Part shown: positions 1-10,014 of the stretch, piece after piece
Position numbering within the stretch: position 1 is the first letter of the stretch
Layout: each line of letters starts with the position of its first letter
Assembly (NCBI RefSeq): GCF_019873825.1
Contig: NZ_CP068418.1
Coordinates: 744,001 to 808,000 of the forward strand
Length of the DNA: 64,000 nt
Source: Mycoplasma sp. E35C
Lineage (GTDB): Bacteria > Bacillota_I > Bacilli_A > Mycoplasmatales > Mycoplasmoidaceae
Reading direction: 5' to 3'
Made by a program: the position numbers and the translations under genes
Notes under the pieces: model-generated
Seen by the model: only the letters and a program-made list of their open reading frames with translations
Told to the model about the DNA's origin: nothing
Databases searched by the model: none

Positions 1-1525
1 CACCTAGATTAATACGTTCAGCATTGGCGTTTACTAAGTCATTAGCATGAGGTAATACTAAGAAATTATTTGCTTTATTTTCACGATAAAAATGCGAAAT
101 ACAGTATTTTAATTCATCGTATGTTCCTGGTTGTAATACCAATGAATCTTCAATGTTATATAAGGTGTGATAAACCAGATTTAAGAAGTTTTTAGTAAAC
201 CCTTTAGGAGTGTTGATTAGATACAAACAAGGACTGTGTAAGATCTTATACAATAGTGATTTAATTGCAATTGTATAAATTAAATCAATGTCAGTATTAA
301 TGATTGGTAAATGAACTTTTTGTTCAGTAATTGCAAAAGCAATAATCTGAGCTAATTCAATTCAGTTACCTAATAAAACAACACGATCATTATTTAAAGC
401 ATCGACTTCTTGTTCTAAATAATAATCATTATCACTCGCATGTAATAAGATTGTATTTGGTTGAGTTCTTAGCATTACTGCTTTTAGTTGAGAAAAACTT
501 AAATCATCAGCAATCTGATTAGCATCAATCTTTCAATCAACAAATGATGTTAAATGATCTGGTAGTTTAATTCCAGATTGCTTCATCATTGTGATCTGAT
601 CATTAATCAAGCGTTTTAATTTTTGATTACGTTCTTTTTGAACAGGCAAAATATCATTCGTTGTTTGAATTAATACCTTAAATTCTTCACCGTTGTATTC
701 AAAACGTTTGATTAAGTCATCTAATTCAGATTGATCAAGGTTTTTATTAAGTGCTTCGTGCGTTCCTGCTGTTTTATAACCATGACCAACAATCGTGTTG
801 ATTTCAACAAAAGCGGGTTTTTTAGCATTAACTGCTTTGTTAAAAGCAACATCGATTTTATCCAGATTATTACCATTAACAACGTTAATGTATTTATAAC
901 CAAGATCTTTAACGATCGTTGAAAAATCAGTAACTAAATAGTCACTATTAGCCCCACGATCTTCATATCTGTTATTATCATAGATAATAACAAGATTATC
1001 TAAATTTTGATTAACCGCAGTTTTTAGTGCTGCTAGTGCATAATTCGAATTTAAATCTGCAGCAGTAACAATACAATAAATCTTATTAGTTCTGGTGTTA
1101 TGCGATTCTTTTTGAGATAACTTCGCATCAATCGCCAAACCAACAGCATAAGCTAAACTATACCCAGATTTGTATTTTGAAAAATCATAAAGATTTCTAA
1201 TCTTTTTATCATATGAAAAATGGATCAGATCATCTAATTGAATATCTGGGTGCTCTAGTATGTAATAACAAGTGCGAATGATTGATCCACCAATTTGTTT
1301 GGATACTACTAGTTTGTCGTTATATTCAGCATCGATGTCTTCAATGTCCATAACTAGGTAGTTACGAAATAAAACATATAGATAACTGGCTGAGCCAAAT
1401 CCATATGCTGCTTTACCTATTGAACTATGATTGACAGTATCAAAAATTAAAAACCTAAAGTTATTAACGATTGTTGTAGCATCTTTAGGAAAAGGTTTGT
1501 TTTGATAAATCGATTTAATAACCAT
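1..1525 (-). CDS. Transketolase-like protein, degenerate, 3' part missing at window edge
   Basis: 508 codons are visible; the C-terminus lies outside the window. The fold is that of a thiamine-diphosphate transketolase: the N-terminal segment NHSSIGKAAYGFGSASYLY corresponds to the SGHPG...MAYVLW region, and VGHGYKTAGTHEALNKNL to the GSPNKQGTHGVHG region. However, the TPP/Mg motif GDG...N is replaced by TAADLN...YDNN, and no HDS/GEDGPTHQ motif is visible where the pyrimidine-binding domain should carry it (about residues 430-450). The family normally interconverts sugar phosphates in the non-oxidative pentose phosphate pathway. With these losses it may be inactive or have another role. The ATG lies 9 nt after the stop of the glycosyltransferase, so the two are probably co-transcribed. 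Confidence 0.7.
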
Positions 1526-1534
1526 GATTAATAA

Positions 1535-2533
1535 CTATCGGAATAATCGTTTGTTTTCGGCGCTCTTCAACTTTTCTCTAAAGTTATTAGGAACTTTAAA
1601 GATATAATTTGATGGTAAATAATAAGATTTCAACAAACCAATAATTTCGGATTCGAATATCTCTTTACAGCTAGGAGCTGTGCTACGATATTGAATACGC
1701 ACTTGGTCTATTATATTGGTAATTATACTAGATTTAAAATCCTTTAATCTGTCTTTAATTACTGTGTAATTGCTAAACCATTTAATCATGTCAGGGAAGT
1801 TAGCAAAGATATAACGATATTTAGCAATCAATAACTTGATCCTGCTTTCGTCATAGTATCTTTCATTTTCAATGTAATTTATTGTTGGTTTTCAAACAAC
1901 CCTGAAGAAATCAGCATTTGCCAATAAATCATATTTTAAATATGAATCTGGAATATGAGCGTTTTTAGCAAACTTCATGTCTAGTGCTTCAAAGAAGTTT
2001 TTTCTTATCAACATTCCTTGAGTAGTAAATGAATTATTAAATATATAGTCAATAGAATTGCGATCTGACGCTCTTTTATCGTTGGTTGGAATATCATAAG
2101 TCCCCTTCATTGGATTTGAAGTGGTGGTTATCATATTGCGCCCTAGAATGATTTCTGTAAACTGTTCGTTTACTGAAACCATGTTTTTAATAGCATCTTG
2201 GTTAAGCGTGTTCGGTGTTTCTAAAAATAAAAAGAAATGTCCTGTAGCATATTTAACTAATTGATCATAAACAACACCTAGACCCTTACGAACAGGGTTT
2301 TTGTAAATACGAACATTTTGTTCAACTGTTTCAAAAATCTTTAAGGTTTGAAACGAATCGTCAGTTGAACAATCATCAATACAAATGATTTCAATATTCT
2401 TATAACTTTGAAATAACGCAGAGCTTATTGTTCTTTCTAAATACTTCGAATTATTATATACAGGAATAAGAATAGAAATTAAAGGGTTTTTTACATAATA
2501 AAACTCGGATGATCGTGAATTAGTTTCATTCAT
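1535..2533 (-). CDS. Family 2 glycosyltransferase (GT-A fold)
   Basis: 332 residues, reading one TGA as Trp. The N-terminus has the classic GT2 start ISILIPVYNNSKYLERTISS followed by IICIDDCSTDDSF, the nucleotide-binding part of the family. The family transfers sugars from nucleotide-sugars, in mollicutes typically to glycolipids or surface polysaccharide at the membrane. The metal-binding DXD seen in most members is absent: the expected FLDSDD position reads FLETPN (about residue 106). No transmembrane segment is visible. It is the first gene of a minus-strand unit that continues into the transketolase-like gene, and it diverges from dinB. Acceptor unknown. Confidence 0.75.
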
Positions 2534-2560
2534 AACATGCTTAGTTGCTATTTTAATTTA

Positions 2561-2566
2561 ATTATA
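2561..2566 (-). promoter_or_regulatory. -10 box (TATAAT) upstream of the glycosyltransferase
   Basis: A perfect TATAAT on the minus strand, 28 nt before the glycosyltransferase ATG, in the 112-nt divergent gap shared with dinB. No convincing -35 is seen, which is usual in this lineage. Confidence 0.4.
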
Positions 2567-2645
2567 GATGCTATTTTATTGTTTAATTAACACATTTTAA
2601 ATATTTTTTCTAATAATTTAATATTTATATAAATTATTGTTTTTG

Positions 2646-3842
2646 ATGAGTAAAAAAGTAATTTTTCATATCGATTTTGATGCTTTTTTTGCTTCTGTTG
2701 AAGAAAAATCTAATCCAGAGTATGTCAATAAACCTTTGATTGTAGCTTCAAAATCTAATGGTTCTGTTGTTTCTAGTGCTAATTATTTGGCAAGAAAATA
2801 CGGTATTCATTCAGCAATGCCGATCAGTCAAGCCAAAAAGCTTTGTGCTCATCTAATTATTAGTGAAGTTAATTTTTATAAATATGAAGCAATTTCAGCA
2901 TATGTTTTTTCTTATCTTAAAGAATACATAAGCAAAAAGATTGAAGTAGCTTCAATTGATGAATGTTATTTAGATGTAACTAACATCTTAGACAAAAATA
3001 AAGAACTAACGCCTTTTGATTTGGCTAAAAAAATTCAAAAGCAAATTTATGAAATGACAGATTTAACTGTTTCAATTGGAATTAGCAATAATTTATTTTT
3101 AGCAAAAATGGCAACTGATCAAAATAAGCCAAATGGTGTTTATGAAATTTGACCAGAAGAAATCAAAGAAAAATTGTGACCAATTGATATTAAAAAAATG
3201 TATTTAATCGGATCAACAAAAATTCCAATGCTAAATTCATTAAATATTAAAAACATCGGTAATTTTGCACAATTTGAAGATAAAAATAAACTAATAAAAA
3301 TATTTAAAAATACTTTTTGAACTCACTATAATCACGCTAATGGAATTGGTAGTGATTTTGTTGATTATGAAAAGAGTTCTAGAAGAAGTGTTTCTGTTTC
3401 TAAAAACCTTAGACATAAAATTAGCACTTATGAAAATTTAGTTAATTTATTTGATGAATTATTTGAAGAAGCTTTTGATCGATTAAAAACACAAAATTTT
3501 TTAGCAAAAGGTATTAGCGTTTCATTAAAAACAACAAAAACTCACTCATTATCTTTTAGTTTTGATGATTTTATTGATAAAAAATCGTTGTTTTATAACA
3601 AGTCAATTGAACTATTAGAAAGACTACATAATGATGAGTTAGTTTCAAATATTAGTGTTGGTTTTTTTAACATTAAAAATAAATATAAAATGACAACTAA
3701 CATTAATATGTTTAATGAGTTGTCATACGAAGAAAAAAATAACTTAATTTTAAAAAGAATTGTTAATTCTGTTAATAAAGAATTAAATCAAGAATTGTTA
3801 AATATTGCCGCTGATTTTGAATATTTTAAGTTTCAGAAATAA
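2646..3842 (+). CDS. dinB: DNA polymerase IV (Y-family translesion polymerase)
   Basis: 398 residues with TGA read as Trp. Y-family hallmarks are in order: HIDFDAFFASVE (catalytic Asp, residues about 6-17), SSANYLARKYGI (fingers), SIDECYLDVT (second catalytic Asp-Glu, about residue 101-110) and the helix-hairpin region near IKNIGNF. It copies damaged templates with low fidelity. I chose the ATG at 2646; TTG codons just upstream would only add MFL. It is one of only three plus-strand genes and its last 17 nt overlap the 3' end of rnmV on the other strand. Confidence 0.92.
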
Positions 3843-4389
3843 GTTTTTTTATCAATAATAAATCCATTTTAAATAAGTTTAAATAACGGTATAAACTTTT
3901 GTTATTACAATAAGGAATTTTAAGTTTTTCGCAAAGTTCTAAACGGAGTTTTTTTGTGTTTAAATTTAATGATAAATAATCTTCTCAACTTAAGGTTTGG
4001 GTTTCATTGTTTTTATCAACACTTATTAAATTTTTAAATGCTTCTAAAATCAGTTGATTGTCAGCTTCTGCAACGCCTTTTTTCTTAGAATGCTTTAAAT
4101 CTTTAATATCAATAAAAACTTCTTTAAAAACTGTTAATTCTTTGATTAATCGATCTCTTATTTTTTTACCCTGATAGTCAGGATCTAAAAAAAGAATAAC
4201 CCCTTTAGTTAAGCTAGCTTGCTTAATTAGGTTAATCTTTTCAAGTGAAATTTCTGATCCATTAGTTTCGATTGTTTCGCAATTAAAAATGGATTTTAAT
4301 TTAACGGTATCGGTTTTACCTTCAACGATAATAATTTCGTTGATTAAAGGTTTTCTAAAATCTTTTTTAGATCTGGTGATTTCGCTCAT
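3826..4389 (-). CDS. rnmV: Ribonuclease M5 (5S rRNA maturation, Toprim)
   Basis: 187 residues, close to the usual 180-190. The Toprim domain occupies the N-terminal half: IIIVEGKTD (catalytic Glu, about residues 19-27) and FLDPDYQGKKIR (metal-binding DxD). It processes 5S rRNA precursor. The C-terminus only appears when TGA is read as Trp; it ends with a basic helix (KKLRLELCEKLKIP) typical of the family. The start overlaps the end of prs by 46 nt, implying translational coupling, and the 3' end overlaps dinB. Confidence 0.9.
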
Positions 4390-5360
4390 TCTTGATATGC
4401 ACTATAAATATCACTGATAGAACCACCTTCCATATATGTTTTTAATACCAAGCTATAAAAGTGGTCTAGTTTAACTACTTTAAAATATGAAGTATCTAAA
4501 TCACGGTGTGACTGATCAATAGTATCAGTTATGTAAATTTCATCAATTTCTTTATTTTTATGACATTCATCAAATAATTGAATAGCATTTTTATTCAATA
4601 ACCCATGAGTAGCCATTACTAAAACTTTTTTAGCACCATGTTTGTGTAAAAGTTTAGCAGCAGACATAATTGTTCCACCAGTATCAATCATGTCATCCAC
4701 TAAAATACAGCACTTGTTATCAACTTCACCTAAAATATTGATTGATTCAGCAACATTTGGTTTTGGTCTTCTTTTATCAATGATTGCTAATGGAACATTG
4801 ATAGATTCTGCAATTTTTCTAGCTCTTTTAACACCACCATAGTCAGGTGATACAACAACTAAATCATCAATTTTGTTATTTACTAAAACATTACATAATA
4901 AAACAAATGATGCTTTTAGCGTATCTACTGGAATATCAAAAAAACCTTGAGTTTGATCGCTGTGAATATCAGTCAACGTTACACGATCAGCACCAGCCTT
5001 AGTAATTAAATCGGCTACAAGTTTAGAACTAATAGGTTCTCTCCCTGCTGATTTACGATCTTGTCTAGCGTAACCATAGTAAGGGATCATAGCTGTAATT
5101 GATTTAGCTGATGCTCTTTTAGCTGAATCAATAGCAATTAAAAGTTCCATTAAATTGTCATTAACAGGGTTGCATGTTGATTGAATGAAAATAACATCTT
5201 TATTTCTTAGTGTGCAATCAGGGCGAACAAAAATTTCACCATCAGCAAATTTTTGAATTGCTATTTCACCAGGTTTAACATTCAATTTTTTGCAAATAGA
5301 TTCTGTTAATTTTTTAGAGGCAGATAAGCCGAAAATAATGTGATTAGATTTAATATGCAT
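4344..5360 (-). CDS. prs: Ribose-phosphate pyrophosphokinase (PRPP synthetase)
   Basis: 338 residues. Makes PRPP from ribose-5-phosphate and ATP for nucleotide and NAD salvage. Visible motifs: FADGEIFV, the ATP-binding YYGYARQDRKS, the flexible-loop/metal region DIHSDQTQGFF, VVSPDYGGVKRA and the PRPP-binding loop VDDMIDTGGTI. The C-terminal 14 residues follow a TGA read as Trp. The product feeds the NAMPT-type enzyme at 58.8-60.2 kb. The 279-nt upstream gap should hold its promoter. Confidence 0.95.
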
Positions 5361-5639
5361 TTTTAACTAGTTAATACAACAATTTTAAAATATTAAACCA
5401 CTTTATTTTTGGCAAATTTTAAAGTTTTTTAATCTAATTAAAAAGATTAAAATTAGTTTTTTTCACATTTAGTTTAAAGTTAAAAACTGTTAAATATCTA
5501 GTTTGAATTATTTATTTTTATACATAAAAATTTGGTTAAATAATTGTTAAATTTAACGCAAAATAATTAACTAAATTTTTAATAAAAAATTAAAAAACTA
5601 CGGTAAATTTAACATTTTTTATTAAATTACTACCAATTA
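5361..5639. other. AT-rich intergenic region between prs and ABC exporter 2
   Basis: 279 nt without a supportable gene. It contains an imperfect hairpin (TTTTAATCT at 5427-5435 pairing with AGATTAAAA at 5444-5452) and a 12-nt palindrome GTTAAATTTAAC. It lies after the exporter stop and before prs on the minus strand, so it must hold the end of the exporter transcript and the start of the prs transcript. Confidence 0.5.
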
Positions 5640-7253
5640 TTAAATTGTTTTTAAATTCAGTTTTTGATCTTTGATATTTAATTCATAATCATACAGTTTT
5701 CGATCAATTGAATCTAAATGATGAGTGATATGTAGTAATGTTAAATCTTCTCTTGAAGCTAAATATTTTTCAATCTTTTTAAATAATTGGACATCTAGAT
5801 TACTTAATGCTTCATCTAGAATTAAGAATTTATAGTTTTTATATAAATATCTAGCTAAATTGATTCGTTGTTGTTGACCGGTTGAAACACCCTTTTCATC
5901 ACTACCTAAAATTTGATCATCATCGAGTGATTCTAATTCCAATAATTCAATGATTTCTTTATATCGTTTTTCATCAAAATTACCGTGATTTAATCAAATA
6001 TTGTTCTTTAATGAATCGTTTAAAACAATTGAATTATTATCAACATAACCAATCGAATTATAGAACGTTTTTTTATCAACTCATTGATCATTAATTTTTA
6101 ACATTTGATTATCTGTTGATAAATGATTTGATAAGATTTTTGTTAAAGTGCTTTTACCAGCACCAGACGGACCAGTGATTAAATATTTTTTATTAATTTC
6201 AAAATCATAATTAACATCTTTAAACAACACTTCTTCACGATCAGTTTGATAATTTAAATTAATCAAGCTTAATGATTTAATTAGATCTGAATTATAGACA
6301 ACCTTATTTTGTTCATCAATTTTAACTAAATTATTTATCTTCTTCATTATTGCAGAAGCTGATTTAATATCACCTGTTGTGTCAAATAATGTAAATGATT
6401 CTCTAAAAAAGTTATTTGCTAATGAAGATACACTTAAAATAATTCCAGGAAGATTGCCAAACATCAATTGATTATTCTTATATAAATAACCTGATAAAAA
6501 GATTAAAATACTTTCAGAAATTACTAATGCAAAGCCATAAAAAATTAATCTTGATTTTTGATATTTTGCATATCTAACATTTGCTTTATAAATATCATGA
6601 TTTGGTTTCTTTAATAACTTGTTTACAAACAAATCAATTTTGTTTGCAAAAAACAATGTATTTAATGCTTCTAAATGTTTTTTAGTTGTTCCTATATAAT
6701 TAGCAGATGCTTGATTATATTCAAGTGTTTTTTTAACAACCATTTTGTTAAAAAATATTGAAATTACCGTAAATAATGCAAAAAAACCTAAACCAACTAA
6801 TCCAATAATGTAATTAAATAAAAATAAAACAGTTCCCATTAAAACAATTGAAAAAATTGATTTAATTAATGATTGAATTTGTTCAAAACCTTTACTTTGA
6901 ATTATTGATAAATCATTAATAAATAATGATTCTAAATTGTATTCATCACTTAGTATTTGTTGGTATTTTAATGATGAAATTTTATTAGTAATCAAAACCT
7001 TTAATTGGAATGAAATTTTGTTGTAAAGAATTTGGCTTATATAGTTAGTTCATATTGATAATAAAACCGCACTAACAATTGCTACTAAAATTGTTCCCGT
7101 TCAAATAAAGATTCAAGCAATATCTCCTTTTAGTGCTGCTTGAAATACGAACAATCCAGCAAAGAACGAATAAGTTGTGCTTGCTGAAACAATAAAAGTT
7201 AAAACAAGCACTAATGTTGTTAAGAACTTATGTTTAAAAAGACACTTTAACAT
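5640..7253 (-). CDS. ABC exporter half-transporter 2 (TM domain + ATPase)
   Basis: 537 residues with several TGA-Trp codons. The N-terminal ~300 residues hold about six hydrophobic segments; the C-terminal ATPase has Walker A GPSGAGKS, signature VSTGQQQR (usually LSGGQ), Walker B FLILDEALSNLD and switch His in LLHITHH. The type-I exporter architecture suggests export of a peptide, lipid or drug. The ATG overlaps the end of exporter 1 by 7 nt, so the two are probably made together as a heterodimer. Substrate unknown. Confidence 0.85.
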
Positions 7254-8887
7254 ATTGCAGCTCCTGTTAATTCATTAAAATTAATTACTTCATCATATTT
7301 TTTGATCTGTTCTTTATCAATATGGTGTGAAATATGAATAAATGTCAAATTAGGATTTTTTAATATTTGATTTTCAATTTCATTAGCATTGGTTTTATCT
7401 AAATGTGATAATGCTTCATCAAAAATTAATAATGGTTTAGGGTTATAGAAATGTCTAGCAATGGCAATTCTTTGTTGCTGTCCTGATGAAAAATTGTTTT
7501 CTAAATCAATTTGTTGATCATAATCATTAATGAAATCAAGTTTAGCCAACTCTTTTAATTCACCTAGTTTATTATCATCAACATTTTCTTTGAAATACGT
7601 AATGTTATCTTTAACTGTTCCTAAAAATAAATAAGGGTTAGATTGTAAGTAATTTAAGGTATTAAATATTTCTTTTTGATTAATATCTTTAATATCATTT
7701 TCATCCCATTTAATTTGACCTTCATAATCAGCATAATTACCCATTAATAAGTTAATTAACGTTGATTTACCAGAACCACTAGCACCAATAATTAAATACT
7801 TTTTATTAGCTTGGAATTGGTAATTAAAATTCGTTAAAATATCTTTTTCTTCGAATTTAAAATTTACATTTTCAAAACTAATTGCATTAAAATTCAACAT
7901 CTTTGTGCTTGTTGGATCAAACTTAGTTTGTTTGGTTTCATTCAAGTTGGTTTTAATAATTTTCTTAGCAACAGATAACTTATTAACACCCTGATAAATA
8001 CCACCAAAACTACCATACATATTACCAGCTAAACTAGTAACTGAAAACACTGCTGAAATGCCAAAATCATTCGGAATTATCGGATTATTTGCATATAATA
8101 CTGCAAACATTAAAGCAAAAGTGATTAAGAGAATTTGCGAAAACGAACTAACTATACTAATGCAAAAAGCAAACAATGATTGCTTTTTTAAATAAATTAA
8201 TTCTTCTTTTTGAAACCATGCAGAATTATCTTGCATCTTTTGGATCAATAGATCTAAACGATTTAAAAAGAATAGATTACTAACACCCTTATTTAATTTA
8301 TTAATAGTTTGAATGTGTTTTTGATTAGCTTCACCATAATTTGATGAAATCTTTCTTAAGTATTTATTAAATGCAATCGGCACTAAGAATGAAAGAATTA
8401 AAAAGCCAATTGCTATCAAAGCAATCATCCAGTTTAAATATATTAAGAAACTTAATGAATAAATTGCCGTGAATGATAAATCAATCATGCTAAAAATAAC
8501 ACTCAATCCATATCGATCAAAATTATTAAGGTCATTATTAATCTGGTTATGTAAGATTGAGCTATCATTCTTCAAGATTTCTTGATAAGAATAAACATTA
8601 ATCTGAGTTAAGAAGATAAAACGATATTCATTAAAACATGATTGAATGTATTTTTGCTTAACAATATGGTTTAAATAGTTAGTAAAATAACCAAACAATT
8701 CAGCCAATATCGTTCCCAAAATGAAATAACCAAATAATGCAAAATCATCTTTTAGCAATGAACTAATTGCATACGTTGGTAAAAAAGTTCCACCTACTAA
8801 AAGCAAGTTACCTAAAAATGACAAGAAAACGACCAGTAAAAACTTCGCAATATGTTTTTTAAAAAAGAAGTATTTCATATTAAACAT
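7247..8887 (-). CDS. ABC exporter half-transporter 1 (TM domain + ATPase)
   Basis: 546 residues. Six hydrophobic segments in the first ~300 residues, then Walker A GASGSGKS, signature FSSGQQQR, Walker B LLIFDEALSHLD and switch FIHISHH. As in exporter 2, the second residue of the signature differs from SGGQ (here SSGQ). The start MFNMKYF is the first in frame; a second ATG lies three codons later. There is no Shine-Dalgarno sequence: the position is taken by the T-run of a hairpin at 8897-8943, so expression may depend on read-through or on a promoter overlapping this site. Confidence 0.87.
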   Translation of the reverse strand: MFNMKYFFFKKHIAKFLLVVFLSFLGNLLLVGGTFLPTYAISSLLKDDFALFGYFILGTILAELFGYFTNYLNHIVKQKYIQSCFNEYRFIFLTQINVYSYQEILKNDSSILHNQINNDLNNFDRYGLSVIFSMIDLSFTAIYSLSFLIYLNWMIALIAIGFLILSFLVPIAFNKYLRKISSNYGEANQKHIQTINKLNKGVSNLFFLNRLDLLIQKMQDNSAWFQKEELIYLKKQSLFAFCISIVSSFSQILLITFALMFAVLYANNPIIPNDFGISAVFSVTSLAGNMYGSFGGIYQGVNKLSVAKKIIKTNLNETKQTKFDPTSTKMLNFNAISFENVNFKFEEKDILTNFNYQFQANKKYLIIGASGSGKSTLINLLMGNYADYEGQIKWDENDIKDINQKEIFNTLNYLQSNPYLFLGTVKDNITYFKENVDDNKLGELKELAKLDFINDYDQQIDLENNFSSGQQQRIAIARHFYNPKPLLIFDEALSHLDKTNANEIENQILKNPNLTFIHISHHIDKEQIKKYDEVINFNELTGAAIC

Positions 8888-8896
8888 TTATAAAAA

Positions 8897-8943
8897 AACT
8901 TAGTTATCTATTTATTATTGATTAATAAGTAGATAACTAAGTT
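8897..8943 (-). terminator. Terminator-like hairpin directly before ABC exporter 1
   Basis: A perfect 14-bp inverted repeat (AACTTAGTTATCTA at 8897-8910 with its complement at 8930-8943, 19-nt loop) is followed on the minus strand by seven T residues. It has the form of an intrinsic terminator for the 60-codon ORF upstream. The T-run ends 4 nt before the exporter 1 ATG. Confidence 0.7.
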
Positions 8944-8980
8944 GTCAGGGATTTAATTTAAAAATTAATTTAAGGTTAAT

Positions 8981-9163
8981 TTATATAAGCACTTTATAAT
9001 GGTTTTTAATGAATTCAACCCTATAATCTAACACTTGGTTATAACTAAAAATATTAATCTTATCACTATCATTTTGGATAACCCTATCCAAGATATTTTT
9101 AGTTCTAACGATTAATTGATTATTAAAATTATCTAATTGATTCTTGATAATGTTAATGTTCAT
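8981..9163 (-). CDS. Small hypothetical protein, 60 residues
   Basis: A 60-codon ORF beginning MNINIIKNQLDNF. It is polar and charged, rich in Asn, Asp, Ile and Lys, with no signal peptide, membrane segment or recognisable motif. It sits between truA and the exporters, with an 11-bp inverted repeat just upstream and a terminator-like hairpin downstream, so it may be an independent small transcript. It could be a leader peptide or regulator of the exporters, or a chance ORF. No good ribosome-binding site is visible. Confidence 0.4.
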   Translation of the reverse strand: MNINIIKNQLDNFNNQLIVRTKNILDRVIQNDSDKINIFSYNQVLDYRVEFIKNHYKVLI

Positions 9164-9174
9164 TTTAAAGTGCT

Positions 9175-9200
9175 ATATAACATTAGGTTTAATGTTATAT
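9175..9200. repeat. 11-bp inverted repeat upstream of the small ORF
   Basis: ATATAACATTA (9175-9185), 4-nt loop, perfect complement (9190-9200). It lies 74 nt after the truA stop and 12 nt before the small ORF start on the minus strand. There is no T-run, so it could be an operator or weak terminator of the ecf-truA unit. Confidence 0.5.
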
Positions 9201-9273
9201 GATTTATTTTAGCATACAAACCATATATAGAAAATTAAAATTTCAGAATATTGGTTTTAGATTTAAACGATTA

Positions 9274-10014
9274 TTAATAATAAACATCATAAAGATACAA
9301 CCCACTAGCAGGAGCCTTGGTGATTGCACTTCCTTTTTTAGGATTATCTAGCAACTTTTTTAAGTGATCTAGATCATATTTTTTAATCCCGATGTTATAT
9401 AGCGCTCCGACGATCATACGCACCATGGAACGTAAAAAACCATCGCCAGTTACATAGATATAAATCTTATCTTCTTTGATTTGTAAATCAATTTTTTTGA
9501 TCGTTCTTAATCCTTTATCTTCATTAGCTGTTGAGAACGATCAAAAATTATGAGTCCCTTCCAGGATTTTGATTGCTTGTTTAATGCGATCAAAATCTAA
9601 CTTAAAATTAACAATTCAAGCGTGGTCATAAAATAACGGATTATTTGAACAATAATCAATTAAATAAAGATAGGTTTTTTCTTTAGCACTAAAGCGAGCA
9701 TGAAATTTTTTATCAACTGGTTTAATCCATTTGATATGCCATTGATTAAGTCCATATCGGTTTAAGATTTCTTGTAGCTTTTCTAAACTAATTCTATCAT
9801 CAATTCTAAAACTGATATATTGATTAATGGCATGAACACCCTTATCAGTGCGACCGCTGGCATTAATAATGATCTTTTTTTCATAAATCCATTCTAATGC
9901 ATCTTGCAATTTAGATTGGACGGTTACATAATCTTTTTGAATCGCATAACCATGGAACTTATTTCCATGGTATGAGATGTTCATTAAAACATTAAGCTCG
10001 AATTTGGCCGACAT
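9274..10014 (-). CDS. truA: tRNA pseudouridine(38-40) synthase
   Basis: 246 residues, normal family length. The catalytic Asp is in GRTDKGVHA (about residues 53-61). Other TruA motifs are YHGNKFHGYAIQ, FHARFSAKEKTY and GDGFLRSMVRMIVG. It isomerises uridines 38-40 in tRNA anticodon arms. The start lies inside the end of ecfT (23-nt overlap), an arrangement I remember from M. genitalium. Two TGA codons are read as Trp. Confidence 0.94.

Noticed and set aside
4642-4842. Plus-strand ORF inside prs
   Set aside because: Antisense to a highly conserved enzyme, no start signals, composition typical of a shadow frame.
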